Assembly: GCA_026874595.1 (NCBI GenBank)
Contig: CM049310.1
Span: 22,420,058 to 22,484,057 of the forward strand
From: Sipunculus nudus
Lineage: Eukaryota > Annelida > Sipuncula > Golfingiida > Sipunculidae
Length of the DNA stretch: 64,000 bases
Direction: 5' to 3'
Below are positions 1 to 11,604 of the stretch, piece after piece. Below the pieces are notes generated by a model, which searched no databases, was not told where the DNA came from, and saw only the letters and a list, made by a program, of their open reading frames with translations. Position 1 is the stretch's first letter, and each line of letters starts with the position of its first letter. The position numbers and the translations under genes were made by a program.

Positions 1-267
1 CTAAGTAACCTTCAGATAAAACATCGCTGTATACATGTTACAATTTGCATCATATAATAATCGCCAAAGAGCACCAGAAATAAAATTCAGATAAGTTATG
101 TGCTGGTCACTACCAGCATCCAATTTGAATACCAGATCTTTGACTTTCGCATGCACAATAGCCAGTTCATTCTCTACCCTATCAACTTTCTCTTTTGAGT
201 GCTCTTCCACAGCAGCTACTTTATTCCGGATAGACTCTAACTCTGATCTTTTATGTAAATTGGACAA
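1..267 (-). other. Open frame with heptad-like coiled-coil composition, unrecognised
   Basis: A frame of 88 codons on the minus strand ends in a TAG at positions 1-3. It is rich in Glu, Lys, Val and Leu with heptad-like spacing over about residues 8-50, as in a short coiled coil. There is no ATG (the open stretch starts at a TTG directly after an in-frame TAG), and a second open stretch in another frame lies just upstream on the same strand (about 300-420). This could be a relic of a LINE ORF1 coiled coil or a chance frame. It does not resemble the next adenylate cyclase exon expected on this strand. Confidence 0.15.
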
Positions 268-1403
268 CTATGTAGACTTTAGTTAAAATTCCTATTTAAA
301 AATGCAACAGTACTTCCTAACTTTGCCTCACTACCGACAACGGTATCTCTCATTTCTTCGATTAAAATTCCGAGTTCAGATAGCGTGTTTGTAAACAACA
401 GCATTTGGTTTATATTTCAAATATACAAGCGAACTCATTATCATGAGCCTTGTCAGTACACCCGGGCGGAAATAAAGGTTAAGAAGAAGACTCAGTGTCA
501 AAAGTCAAACGACGTTGTGCAGGAAACCGAAGCTTGTCTGGCATGTAGTCTGGTTTCTGACTGAAAGTCTCCGTTAAATCTTCAGTTTCCCCTTTTCGAT
601 GAAACTGTCCAAGATATAACAATCTTTGGCTAACTTTGAAATGTGAGGATCACCAGGGGGTTCGTGGTTGATGTCTCTTGATCTAGGTTACAGACGAAAA
701 ACCCTCAATTTCAGTTGCTTTGCTGAACAAACTGTTTCTCAATGATTCTAGCCACAAAGTATTATAAACTGAATACTTGACACGTTTGAAACAACTTCTT
801 TGGAAGACTACTTATGTTTTGAAGGAGAATTTCAGCACTATCATATTGGTCACAGGTTTGATTCACACTAATATCTTCAAAACCAAGATTATCGTCATTA
901 TATTGACCAGGTACAAAGAGAGAGCGGCAATGTCTGCTGAACTGCCAAAATCGTCCGACAGATTATCCATCGTCTTATGTGTTAACGTACGGCAATCTTT
1001 TCAGATCAAGGCTGTGAGCACCACCTGGCCACAGGGAGTATAGAAAAAGAGCCGACTTTAAATTTGGAATTGCATGAATGAACTTGCGGTCATGTTAAGT
1101 CAAAAACCAATGAAGTTACATGACATAACGTATGTCACGTTACAGGGCGCTAAATATGTGTGGGAGGTGAATGATAATTGAATGAGTTATTGGTTGAGGA
1201 ATTTTCAACTTACGTTTTCCGAGAAACACAAAATTAAGGACCACATGTTGTCCAATAGGATCCTTCCACGGTATACAAGGCTTTCACACAACACTTCTTT
1301 AAAGTCCAACTAGATATAATTGAATTTGCAAGCAAAAGCTACAAAGTAGAGGCTTCTGGTTCTAGGAAGATCGGAAAACGACATGACAGACCATGCTAAA
1401 CAT
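268..1403. other. Stretch without recognisable gene
   Basis: Short frames occur on both strands but none has a recognisable domain or convincing splice sites. If the adenylate cyclase to the right continues beyond position 1, this is part of its second intron. Confidence 0.4.
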
Positions 1404-2290
1404 AAATATGCAAGAGGGTCCATCAGTAAGCATTAGAATCATGTCCTCCCTGAAAAGTGTTACATGTTCAAACATGTAATGGATAAACTTGAGAATTTGA
1501 TCAAATTGACAAATTTACACATGGCTGATTTATATAATTATGCAATTGACCAACTTAACATGCCGAGATTGACCCCAAACGTTAAAAAACTTGTCAGAGG
1601 AGGACTCTCAAGGTATCGACAAAGTTTTGTACAAATCACATTTTCGGTTATGTTTTGTGCGCGAGCACAAAGAAAACTGCTCGTAAAGCTAATAAGCATA
1701 ATTAAGCCGTTGAGACAACTCTCAAAATAAAATCAGGTGTTGCCTCATACTTGTTAGTATACATATGAAGTTATAGCCTGATTGGCCTAGCAGAATTTGA
1801 AATATCAAGGTGGCAAGGAAGTACAGTGGGAAGGTTGTTAATATGCAAAACAGGCACAAACATGCAAATTAGGCATACATTTGCAAAAGAGTTCATTAGT
1901 ATTCATTAGAATCATATCCTCAGTGAAAAGTGTTACATATTCAAACATTAAGACTTGAGAATTTGGTAAAATTGACAAATTTACACATGTCTGATTTGCA
2001 TAATTATGCAAATAAATGACCTACCTAATATGCACAGAGTGACCCCCAAATTTAATTAACTTGTTAGAGGAGTGCTCTCAAGGTATCGACAAAGTTTTGT
2101 GCAAATAATATTTACGGTTATGTTTTGAGTGCGAGCCCAAAGAAAACTTCTCGTTAAGCTCATTAGCATAATTAAACTGTTTAACTCTCAAAATCTAATC
2201 AAGTGTTACCTCATACTTGGTAAGTACACATATGAAGTTACAGCCTGATTGGTCCAGCAGAACTTGAAATATTGAGGTCGCAAAGGAGTC
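1404..2290. repeat. Diverged tandem duplication, two units of about 470 bp
   Basis: The stretch from about 1404 to 1830 recurs from about 1860 to 2290. Matching landmarks are the block around 1451 and 1924, the block around 1611 and 2091, and the block around 1777 and 2243, giving offsets of 466-480 bp with indels. Both units carry AT-rich ATTTGCAT / ATGCAAAT motifs and no conserved open frame. The unit is probably part of a non-coding mobile element. Confidence 0.75.
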
Positions 2291-2783
2291 TCCGGAAAAA
2301 GAAAAAAAAAGTAGGGAATCAATAAGCCTCCCCAAGCAGGACGACTCCATTGTCCCCAGGTCCAAGTCATCCATTGATAAAGGAATAATGGCCATTGCTT
2401 GCTCTGTCATTAATTGGAAGATCCCGTGTTACTGTAGCCTTACATCGAGTGAACACATGAAAGTCTGATTCGGGCACGGGTTTGTGGGCTCCAACTTTTA
2501 ATCACGCCCTGAAAAGACCCTCGGGCTGACCTGTCCTGTGAAACATGAACATTAAAGGTCTATTTAGATCAAGCAACAGTAATAAACCACATTTGCGATA
2601 GTGTTTCCTGTGTTACAGGATTACCATCATGATCACGTGGACCAGCCATGTCAGATCAGAACACCAACTGAACAAAATGCTAAACTTTCTGTGTATAGCG
2701 TGTAACACCTGGGTATTCGACATATATCCAACCTCCGTACAGGATCAAGGTCTATTGATACAATGATGGATCCCTGCAAAGGG

Positions 2784-3102
2784 CTGTGCACTTGAGCCCA
2801 GCGCGGGCCTCAACCCGCCCCGCGGGTCGCGGGGGCCCGCAAATCGCCCCGAACCGCGGTGATTTTGCGGAGCGGGGCGGTCCAAATTTTTTTTACTGCG
2901 GGGCGGGGCGGGTGCGGGTTAAAGACTGGGAAGTGCGGGGCGGGGCGGGTTGCATAAATAATTTTGGGGGTTCTTGCGGGCCAAGAACTTGTAATATGCA
3001 ATGCATTTCTTCATGTGTTCCATCTGTTAATAGACTGTTATACATAAATCGCATTTCTTTGTAGGAGTTATTTTGTATATATGTGGCCGTGTGTAAATAA
3101 TA

Positions 3103-3166
<64 letters not shown>

Positions 3167-3167
3167 C

Positions 3168-3202
<35 letters not shown>

Positions 3203-4187
3203 AAATATGTTGATGCAATAAACTATATATGAGAGAGATAGATAGAAAGATGATATCATTATAAATGTGGTATACCCTCCACAGTTCACATAGCTAGAGG
3301 ACAGTACTTGCTCACCACAATTCACTCCTTTCATTTGACAAAGAGGTTAATCCTGTTCAGTGATGATCATCTAATAAGCTGAAGGGGAAGGCTATGGAAC
3401 TGCAGAGGGAGTCAGCTCTATGTCATGGTTGTGTACACAAGAATAGGTATCAAATGAGTGCCATGCTCTTTATCTCATTCTCCTATGCCAGTGCAGTCCT
3501 TTAAACTAACCAGTGCTCTTTGGCTCATCCATGGTGATGGCATACCTCAGTCTTTGTGAGTTAAGTAAAGCTATATCCAGCTTGTGACAGAGCCAGATGC
3601 ACCCCATGCAGTGACTAACATAGGATCACAGGTATAATCCTAGTTCTTTACCCCTCAGCCATGTTATGTTATATCTCAGACTGGCTACAAGTATAGGCCT
3701 ACAGTACTGAGCAGTCTAAATATACAACACTATTGCCAAGTACATTGGTACAATATTCTGACTAGTGCATGGTCCTTCCATTTTTTTAAAAATCTGTCTC
3801 AAAACTCAGGAAATTTAAATTCCACCAGTAAAATATAGTAATTATGTTCACAGTCGCTATGATACAGTATTCATTCAGCTTTTTACAATTATGCATAATC
3901 AACATTGTGTTATGAAATAAAAAATATTAGGAAGTTTCATTTGCATCTTTATTTACTAGTTAGTGCGGGCTGAATGCGGACTGCGGAATGAATCTGGGCT
4001 GAACTGTAATTTACAATTGCGCGGCGAGGTGGGTGCGGGTTGAATGCAAGATGTGCGGGGCGGGTGCGGGCCAAGATTTCTACTTTAGTTGCGGGGCGGA
4101 TCTTCACACCGGCGAGGCGGGGCGGTTGCGGTGTGCCGGGCGGGTGCGGGCTGAAAAATCTGGCCCGCGCAGGGCTCTACTGTGTAC
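2784..4187. mobile_element. Non-autonomous hAT-like DNA transposon with 8-bp target duplication
   Basis: Terminal inverted repeats lie at 2792-2809 (TTGAGCCCAGCGCGGGCC) and 4162-4179 (the complement reads TAGAGCCCTGCGCGGGCC), matching at 16 of 18 positions. The flanks are 8-bp direct repeats, CTGTGCAC at 2784-2791 and CTGTGTAC at 4180-4187, differing at one base. An 8-bp duplication is the hallmark of hAT elements. The outer ~200 bp at each end are very GC-rich with many copies of GCGGGGCGGGTGCGGG-type motifs, while the centre is AT-rich and holds an (AT)n(GA)n tract. There is no transposase frame, so it must be mobilised in trans or be dead. It lies in the presumed large intron of the adenylate cyclase gene. 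Confidence 0.85.
3105..3200. repeat. (AT)n followed by (GA)n microsatellite
   Basis: About 27 AT dinucleotides at 3105-3158 are followed by an almost pure GA tract to 3200. It lies inside the hAT-like element. Confidence 0.95.
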
Positions 4188-5736
4188 AAGACACGAAACT
4201 ACAGTGGGTTTGATCTTGATTGCTCGGGCAACCACTGTATATACAAACATGACGGAACACATCCACCTGTCACCCGAGAATCGCGCCAATTTTCCAAACA
4301 CGTGCTTCAACCGTGTGCCACGTGCTATTCTTTATATACATTTACACCACTACATCACCGATATCGCGCTGCAGTGTAGTTCCCCCGAGTTTTAAAACAT
4401 GAAAAATACAAACATCATATTCTTTATATATATAACCAATATATATGAAATGAATGTTGTCAATGTATGTTCTATATTTGCCTCATTGCTTTAATTATTG
4501 TTATTTTCAATTGCCAGGCGATATAGCTTGCGTTCGACTGAAAATAGCGCCTTGTGCACATTGACTCGTAAAAGAACTACCCCCTTCATAGACGAGATCT
4601 CGCGTGTGGAGAACGCCATATATCCCGAGAATTTAATCTCAGCTGTAGAAAGGCTGGAAAAAATAATCCAATCGACTCTACACAGCACTATTGACGATAC
4701 CTGGTGGGTAAAATTCAGACAAAAGAAAATAGTGAATATATATGGATTTTTTTTAACTTGATTGTAACAACAGTTAATATGGCTAAGCCGATCTTGCTAG
4801 GGTATTTTTATTATTTACTTATCATGTGAAGGATTTGCACTTTCTATAAACCAGGGCAGTAATAATCACAACATCAATGTTTTCATACTTTATAACTATC
4901 AGACTGAGTGATAATTTCAAGTATCCTATAAATTTACGTTATATTCTTGCAAACATTTGAATGTATTTTTGTGCATTTGCTCACCTTCTTTTAAGATATT
5001 TTATTTTTGTATGGTCAGTGTGATTACTAGTCAAATTGTCTTACTTGAGATTTCGTTATACATGTACTGTGATAATTGTTGTTCTGGTCAGTAAATAACT
5101 AGTTTAAGTTTTTATTTTTAATTCATATACTCCTGTACTTCTAAATGTATTTTCTAAGTATTTACTAAAATCCTTTTAATATATTATTATCTTAATTAAT
5201 TTAATCTAGTGTAATCGTAGTCAGTGTAATTTCTAGTCAAATTGTCATATTGGAGATTTCGTGTTATAAATGGTGATAATTTTTTCAAGTCATTAAACAT
5301 CATATCAGTATTTATGTATATGCATTTTATAAATATATTATACTTTTGCTTATCATATTATATATGACAACAACTGTGACATATCTTCAAATATCCATGC
5401 AACTTTTAAGTACCTATATAGTCATGGGTAAAATTGTATGGTTCACATTTAAAATTATTTATCATTGTAATTTTTAATTTGCTTGGCAGACTATGGACCA
5501 CTATGGAAATAAGTTTCTTTTAAACTTATTGGTGCTCTCCTAGGTGCATGTCGGGATATATGTAAAATATGTCATTGTATTTGCTTATGTATATGCTGAT
5601 TGCCTTTATAAACTATCTATCTATCTATCTATATACATGTGGTAAATATTCATGTCCATCACCGCACATCATTTGATTTAGGGTTTCTTTTTTTCAATCT
5701 TTTACGACAGTTCCCTGTGACCGGGATCGCACTCAC
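4188..5736. other. AT-rich intronic stretch without gene
   Basis: No exon, RNA gene or mobile-element end was recognised. It includes a short (CTAT)n tract at 5613-5632. By position it should be part of the intron that follows the second adenylate cyclase exon. Confidence 0.5.
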
Positions 5737-5886
5737 CTGCTCCTTCTGGCCTTGTTCCAGCTGAAGGTTGATCGTCAGTGAATGCTTGGTCTCCAGGAAG
5801 GCTCGCCGCTGTGTGTTGTCGTTGAACAGGAAAGATAAGACACCCAGAACGTTGGCACACCACAGAAGCACAGCATTGGCCGCCGT
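5737..5886 (-). CDS. ADCY3: Adenylate cyclase type III-like, second coding exon (TM6 and start of linker)
   Basis: This 150-nt exon encodes 50 residues, phase 0 at both ends. On the minus strand it is bounded by a good acceptor (TTTGTGTACATACAG before position 5886) and a consensus donor (CAG followed by GTGAGT at 5736-5731). The first ~20 residues form the sixth membrane helix (AANAVLLWCANVLGVLSFLF). They are followed by the conserved juxtamembrane segment RRAFLETKHSL..LQLEQGQKEQ, which in animal membrane cyclases leads into the first cytosolic catalytic domain (C1a). The wording of that segment is closest to vertebrate ADCY3 (RKAFLEARQSL...LEEQ). The donor falls at the point where many cyclases have an exon boundary, just before the 'LxLSxLP' motif. 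The exon carrying that motif was not found in 1-5736, so the next intron is probably longer than 5.7 kb. Confidence 0.88.
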
Positions 5887-6084
5887 CTGTATGTACACAA
5901 ATATATCACATCCATCAGATCGTTCCAATTCCATTTTGATTTTTTAAATATTTACTGATATTATATATTTATTGTATAATACAGCTGTTGCGTTAAGATG
6001 AGTAGCTTTCTCTCCAAGAGGACAGATACAATCAGTTCTCATGTTGTGTACATTTTTTCTCTTGTACATCATAAAAATACACTC

Positions 6085-7340
6085 ACAAAACAAGGGACCC
6101 GTGGGTCACGGCGCTCAGTTGAAATTGATTGGGAATATTTTCATACATAAAAGACTTTATTCATTGAAATGGGGCAATCGTGATTTTTTTGTATCTGATT
6201 ATCTCGAGTTGCCTGTGTACTTTTATGGGCATAATGACAGATGCAGATTTTGGAGTTATCATCCGTTAACTAATTTGTGAATGGATGGGCCCTTTTACCT
6301 TGATTTTTGAGCTTGTGACCCCTTACATCAAACAGAATCTTCCCCTATTTAGCTGAGCCACATGTTGAAGATGGAAGGTTTAGGATGAAAAGTTTGGCTT
6401 AAAATGCATCCATAATCTGTATAAAGAAGTAGGTTCTGTGACCCTGATCTTTGACCTCATGACCCCAAAATCAAACGGGTTCTTACTTTAGTGGTGAGCC
6501 ATATATTAGTCAAGTTTGATATCCATGTGTCAATCCAAACTGGAGTTATCATTTGGAAACAACTATGTGGACAGATGGCCCCTGTGAGCTTGACCTTTGA
6601 GCTTGTAACCCCACAATCCAAAAGTTCCTTCCACTATTATTACGTGAGCAAACTGTGGAAGATGAAAGGTTTGAGATAAAAAGTTTGGCTTAAAATGCAT
6701 CCTCAGTCTTTTTAAAGAAATTGGTCCGGTGACCCTGACCCTTGACAGCGACCTCCAAAATCAAAAGGGTTCTCATTTTAGTGGTGGGCCATATATTACT
6801 CAAGTTTGAAACAAATATTTCAATCCAACCTGGAGTTATCATCTGCAAACCAATATGTGGACAGGTTACCCCTTTGACCTTGACCTTTGACCTCCTGACC
6901 CAAAAATAGAAAAGGTTCTTACTTTTTTGGTGGGCCATATATTAATAAGGTTTGCAAAATTATGTTAATCCAAACTAGAGTTATCATTTAGAAAGTAATA
7001 TGTAGACAGATGGCCATTGTGACCTTGACCTTTGACCTTGTGACCCCCTATCGATCAGGTTCATCTCCTATTCACAGGACACCTATATGTGTTAGATGAA
7101 AGGTTTGGCTTACAGTGCATCTAAAATCATTCTAAATAAGTGGGCCCTGTGTCCTGGACCTTTGATCTCATGACCAAAAATCAATTCTTGCTTTAGAGGT
7201 GAGCCATATCTAATTAAAGTTTGAAATCGAAATGTCAATCCAAATTGGAGTATCATCAGGAAATACATTTGACTCACATAAAGAAAGACGAACAGATGGA
7301 CAGACGGACGGACAGGATGATTACTATAAGTCATCTGCTT
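6085..7340. repeat. Dispersed repeat block rich in TGACCT half-sites (mollusc-type)
   Basis: A module of about 150-330 bp is repeated roughly four times with divergence. Each has a segment like 'gagccatatatt..caagttt', then 'caatccaa..tggagttatcat', then 'ggacagatggcc..gaccttgacctttgacct'. The block opens near 6097 with GGGACCCGTGGGTCACGGCG, similar to the opening of the block at 27160, and closes with an AGACGGACGGACAGG-type tract near 7305. I recall related repeats as common in mollusc genomes; that is from memory and was not searched. Perfect direct repeats of TGACCT occur at 6875-6893 and 7020-7038. Confidence 0.7.
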
Positions 7341-7439
7341 ATTCAAGTTGGGCCCTGATAACACACATGGTTTCAGGACACTAGATGAAACCACAGTTGC
7401 AAATCTGATAGTATCAATATAATTTGGCAGTCACACAAT

Positions 7440-7985
7440 ATAGGAAAACTTCGTAAGAAATAGAAAAATACAGGTGGCGCCACCAGTCTTCATGTACTGA
7501 AGAATCCAGTCATAATCAATACACACACCAAGGTACGGGGCATTACACATAATTGCTGTCATCTGACTGTCTGAAAACAGAACAAATCGTAAAATTAGAA
7601 AAAAGTGCAAGTGACACCCCCATTTTTTCGGAAACTAACAACCCTTGTCATTTTCAGTATTTAAGGCAAGATTCAGGGCAATTCATGCAATATTTATCAA
7701 GATACTGGATGTTTTGTATCAAATTTTTAATTATGCTGGGGCGGGGTACTTATAAGCCCCATAGTTTGGAGGATATAGGTCACAGCTATCTAATATCAGA
7801 TTTCTTAGGAAATTTTTTATTGACTTCCCTGGACATTCAGTTACAGGTTTCCAAGTCCAAAACGTGCCAGTCTAATAGACGCAAGGACAGATACAGACGG
7901 ACGCTGACTGATCACTATAGCTCAATTGACTTACAGTCAGCTGAGCTAAAAGTATTCAGGAAAATATTTTCAAATAGGGTTTAAA
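7440..7985 (+). repeat. Dispersed repeat, family with GACGGACG tail (copy in ADCY3 intron)
   Basis: It contains the ordered landmarks of a family seen again at 27160-28080 and 33195-34205: 'aggtggcgccaccagtct', a G-rich tract after 'attatgctgggg', 'gccccatag...ggatat', a run like 'cagacggacgctgactgatc', and 'gtcagctgagctaaaa' at the end. A long frame across it (7553-7984) is not conserved in the other copies and is judged a chance frame. Confidence 0.75.
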
Positions 7986-8418
7986 ATATATTTAACATGC
8001 ACTGGTATTTTAGGTATTTTATGAACCAGTAACAGTTTTATTACTGTTGTACATTTTTAAAATTCGGCGTTTCCAAATATGAGGAAAATAACGTTATGAT
8101 GCACTCTCAGAACATTCTTGTGTTGCTGTCAATACAGCTATACCTTATTGCAATCAATTTCTCCTAAGGGAATATCCCTCAATTATTTGCATATTGTTAC
8201 ACCACATTTTATGTCTTAATTCAGATATTTCCTTCACACGTCGATAAATCGTTTTGCAGAATTATTCCATAAGTGACCTTGTCATGTTTCCCGAAGCCTC
8301 ATTTCCCATCATAGAGCAAACGAGGAATTATCGAAAGTGACATAAGTCGTGTGTGTTAGTATATATATAAGTAGCTTTATGCCAAATTAAAAACCGGACA
8401 AATGCTTCTAAAACTTAC

Positions 8419-9231
8419 CGTACGAGTTAAACTGAAGATAACAGAGTAGCGGCCAGTTGCCACTAGGGCGGCTGAGACGGCTAGGTGTAGAATACAGGTT
8501 ATGATGCTGAGAACAACACACCAGCGTAACCGAAGCGGCAGAACGGCATAAATCGCAAACACTAAAAACAGTTTCCATCCAATACAGTCCGTTGGCGTAG
8601 CTGAACTGAAGTATAAAACTTGCTGCAAAACCACTTGTATAAACATATAAAACCAAATCAGATAAGGCAGGACTTTATATACCGTATCTGATAGCCGGCA
8701 CAACAAACACACTAAACAGAAAACGATTCCCAATGCTGCGAAAACGCACATCGTCACTAGAAATCCAAGCCGACTTGTGTGAAACTTGCTGGAGGTGATA
8801 ATCACAGCGATTAGGTCAAATATCACCGAAAACATCAACACATACACCAGCCCCCCGCGTTTTGACTGAGCCAAGTATGTCTGATACATTTCTTCCACTT
8901 CAGGTTGAGTAAATTTTGTCCGTAACAGCTGACAACACCCCTTCCGTTCCCCCTCTTCCTCTGAATTATCGCCCGCAATTGTATCACCACCGGGAAACAC
9001 AATTTTGGCTCCGCTACAGGGCGGTGTTGATGACGTCATGCCAACTCCGCTGATATTATTCGTTCCTAGTGTATCTTTTCTGACGTCATTGTCACTGTTT
9101 CCTGAACCGGCAGCTACCTCTCCGCCATCTACCGGAGCTTGTTTCTCGTTCATCTTTCCCATGTCAGATAATTATTTCCATCATCTTCACTACTAGTGAT
9201 AGATTTACTTGATGTCAGTCCATTTGGCCAC
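8419..9231 (-). CDS. ADCY3: Adenylate cyclase type III-like, first coding exon (N-terminus and TM1-5)
   Basis: Translation starts at ATG 9162-9160, with an in-frame TAA four codons upstream. The 69 bp from 9231 to 9163 are 5' leader, with an acceptor (ATATTTCAG) just outside at 9232-9240. The coding part is 744 nt, 248 residues, and ends at 8419 with a consensus donor (ACG then GTAAGT). Residues 1-75 are a polar, acidic cytosolic tail. Residues 76-101 (GCCQLLRTKF..MYQTYLAQ) match the conserved pre-membrane segment of ADCY3. Hydrophobic helices are at about 105-123, 133-155, 164-185, 195-212 and 214-236. Signature stretches VLPYLIWF and IGWKLFLVFAIYAVLPL align with ADCY3 (VLPYVLWL; VGWQVFFVF..LPL). 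The enzyme makes cyclic AMP from ATP at the plasma or ciliary membrane under G-protein control. In vertebrates ADCY3 is enriched in cilia and olfactory neurons. Assignment to type III rather than another animal class rests on remembered alignments. Confidence 0.88.
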
Positions 9232-9489
9232 CTGAAATATATTTTTAAGATAGTTAAAACATAAAAATATACTTTAGAGAATATTCTATGATGGGCATTG
9301 TTCGTTATGCATGAGACATACGAGGACCTAATAGTATCAGCTCTAGTTGTTAAAGTTTAGGATACAGTCATCACTTTGTAGTCCTAGAATCGACGATGAC
9401 CTTTATTGTCCTACATGTGCAGCAGGAAAATGGCCACACATTTATGGTAATAAACTGAGTTGCATAAACTCTAATACTAAATCCACAAT
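9232..9489. other. Upstream intron or flank of the ADCY3-like gene
   Basis: Because an acceptor precedes the first coding exon, this is the start of an intron in the 5' leader. No leader exon or promoter is recognisable here, and a LINE begins within a few hundred bases. Confidence 0.5.
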
Positions 9490-10390
9490 CTAACAAACTA
9501 TTTCAAATGAAGCAGACTCTGGTGCAAAATCAACTACTAATACAGTGGGAGATTTTATTAATCAAACAGAAATATGTGAGCAGGCAAGCAACATGTGTCA
9601 TTGTTTAACTAACTGTAAATATGACAGACAATCCACTGGTGACATGATTAGATGTTGCCTATGCCTTAAATGGTTCCATCAAGACTGTGTCGATATCACA
9701 GATGACCAAATAAATGTTATTTGGAACTGCTATACCTCCAGAAGCATCCCATCACTACTGTCACAGTTAAACAGTGAACTTCAGTTTCTTAAAACTGAAA
9801 ACCATCATATGAGGGAACAAATAACTGAAATTCTAAAGTTACAGCAAACAAATGCTATGCTCGTACAGGAACTCGCAAAGAGCAATGAAGAATGTTCCTC
9901 GTTGCGTAAACTTCTGCTAGCTAAACACACCACAGATACTTCGCATTCGACTTTGTGGTCTGACGTAAATGCCGATATTTCACACCAGTCCTGGTCTCAG
10001 GTTGTCTCCAAGTCGAAGTCGAAGACTTCATGTAGTAGACAGAGATCCTCGAGTGCACCTGATAGCTCACAGAAAACTAGACCAAAACACAATTACCCTA
10101 GTGAAATCCAATCGAAAGAAAATTAAAAGTTCTTCAACAGTACTGAAAACAAATCACTGCACCCTGATCACGAATCACCATCTATGGCACAGAATACTTC
10201 ACCTGAATCACCAAAGAATAAACGTTCTTCTAGACAGTGTCTGGTCATTGGTGATTCAATGGTTAGAAATTCAGGAACATTACTTTCTCAGCGACTGCCA
10301 AACATGAAGACAAAAGTACTCAGCACAAGTGAACTAAAACTGGAGAAAGCCAAAGACCATATCACGAGCATCCAGAAACCTTAAGAAGTT
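9490..10390 (+). pseudogene. LINE ORF1 remnant: PHD-like finger, coiled coil, GDS esterase block
   Basis: From about 9590 the frame encodes a cysteine/histidine array of PHD type (CHCLTNC ... CCLCLKWFHQDC ... CYTS), in which the usual final Cys pair is partly lost. Residues after it form a leucine- and glutamate-rich coiled coil (about 9770-9930). The frame ends at 10124. A second frame (10127-10381) continues with CLVIGDSMVRN, where GDS is the nucleophile block of SGNH/GDSL esterases, but most of that domain is missing before ORF2. No ATG opens the first frame, since a TAA lies upstream at about 9493. Role in the living element: RNA and membrane interaction of the retrotransposition particle (family knowledge). 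Confidence 0.75.
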
Positions 10391-10611
10391 ACACCTAGCT
10401 GTCACATATCTACAGAGAGAATTGAGAATGTGTCTTTAAACAAAAGTTTATCTGATTAGACTATATCAGCTGATACCCATTTTGAGTCCTCAGGCCTATT
10501 TTCTTATGAGGCGTCTATACCAAATGATACCAAATGATTTTTTAAAGCAAATCTCTCTCTAATTCTTTTACATCCTACGATGCATCATCTGAGTCAGAAT
10601 GTGATAACATA

Positions 10612-11604
10612 TTGAAAGAAATGAAGAAAATGAAAGGGACAAAATTAGTTCATCTAAACATAAGAAGCTTAATTAACAAATTTTATGAAATTTTTTATTT
10701 ATTCCTAAACTCTGAAATACATATTATATCGTTAAATGAGACATGGTTAGATAGCTCAATTAGTGATAATAGTATAAACATTCCAGGGTATGCACTTTTT
10801 CGTCATGATCGCAATAGACTTGAAAGAGGAGTAGCGCTCTATGTTTGCAACTCTTTATTTACCGTCCTCTTGGACAACGTTGCAGAAAATATAGAAGCTA
10901 TTTTTGTCAAGGTTAAAGGTTACAATAGAAACGTCACTATTTCATCTGTTTATCGTTCACCTTCATCTTCTGCAAACTTTATTGACAACCTGATATCCTG
11001 TATAAATATTTCATTATCTTATGATTTTCCACTATTAATTTTTGGTGATTTCAACCTTGATATATCGAATAATTCATCAAAATCTAACGTTTTAACTGAG
11101 CAATTGTATTAATTACATCAGTTAGTACAAGAACCAACAAGAGTAACCCCAACATCTTCTAGTATCATTGACCTGATTTTCACTAATGTTCCAGAATACC
11201 ACTCGACCACTGGAGTCGTACCTGTAACAATAAATGATCACTAAATGCCGTTCACCGTTTTCACTTTCAAAACCCATGCACAACCTGGTAATACTATAAA
11301 AAAAGATATTACAAGAAGTCTGTCCTTCCGTCGAGATTTGTTTTTATCACCAGCACTTAACTCTATAAGAACGTTAAGCATTAATGATTTGGATGAATTA
11401 TGGAATATATGGAAAGAAGACTTTCTTAGAATTTGTCAAAAACATGCACCTATAAGAGTAATACATATCTCAAATAAAAAGCGTCCATGGATGACAAGTG
11501 ATATCTTAAAACTTATTAGACATCGAAATAAAACGCATAAACTTGCATGTAAAATAAATCCCAACCTCTTTTATATACATACAGGGCTTTACGAAATTTC
11601 ATAA
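10612..11604 (+). pseudogene. LINE ORF2 N-terminal part: endonuclease and linker
   Basis: The frame from about 10640 shows apurinic-type endonuclease motifs in order: LVHLNIRSLINKF, SLNETWLDSSI (catalytic Glu in NETWL), SVYRSPSSS, FGDFNLDI (catalytic Asp) and SIIDLIFTN. A TAA at 11110 interrupts it, but the same frame continues to about 11240. The next frame (11245-11604) matches the linker between endonuclease and reverse transcriptase (W..W...F..ICQKHAPIR...KKRPWMT..I). The endonuclease would nick target DNA for target-primed reverse transcription. Confidence 0.85.

Larger units (their letters stand above)
5887..8418 (-). other. Intron 1 of the coding part of the ADCY3-like gene
   Basis: This 2532-bp intron separates the two recognised cyclase exons and has consensus ends on the minus strand (GTAAGT at 8418-8413, CAG at the 5887 side). 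It is largely filled by two blocks of dispersed repeat (6085-7340 and 7440-7985), annotated separately. Confidence 0.85.

Noticed and set aside
2786-3064. Arg/Gly-rich frames in the GC-rich ends of the hAT element (also 4033-4395)
   Set aside because: They are translations of GCGGG motif repeats with no conservation between ends.
7553-7984. 143-codon frame in the ADCY3 intron
   Set aside because: It lies in a dispersed repeat whose other copies do not keep the frame.
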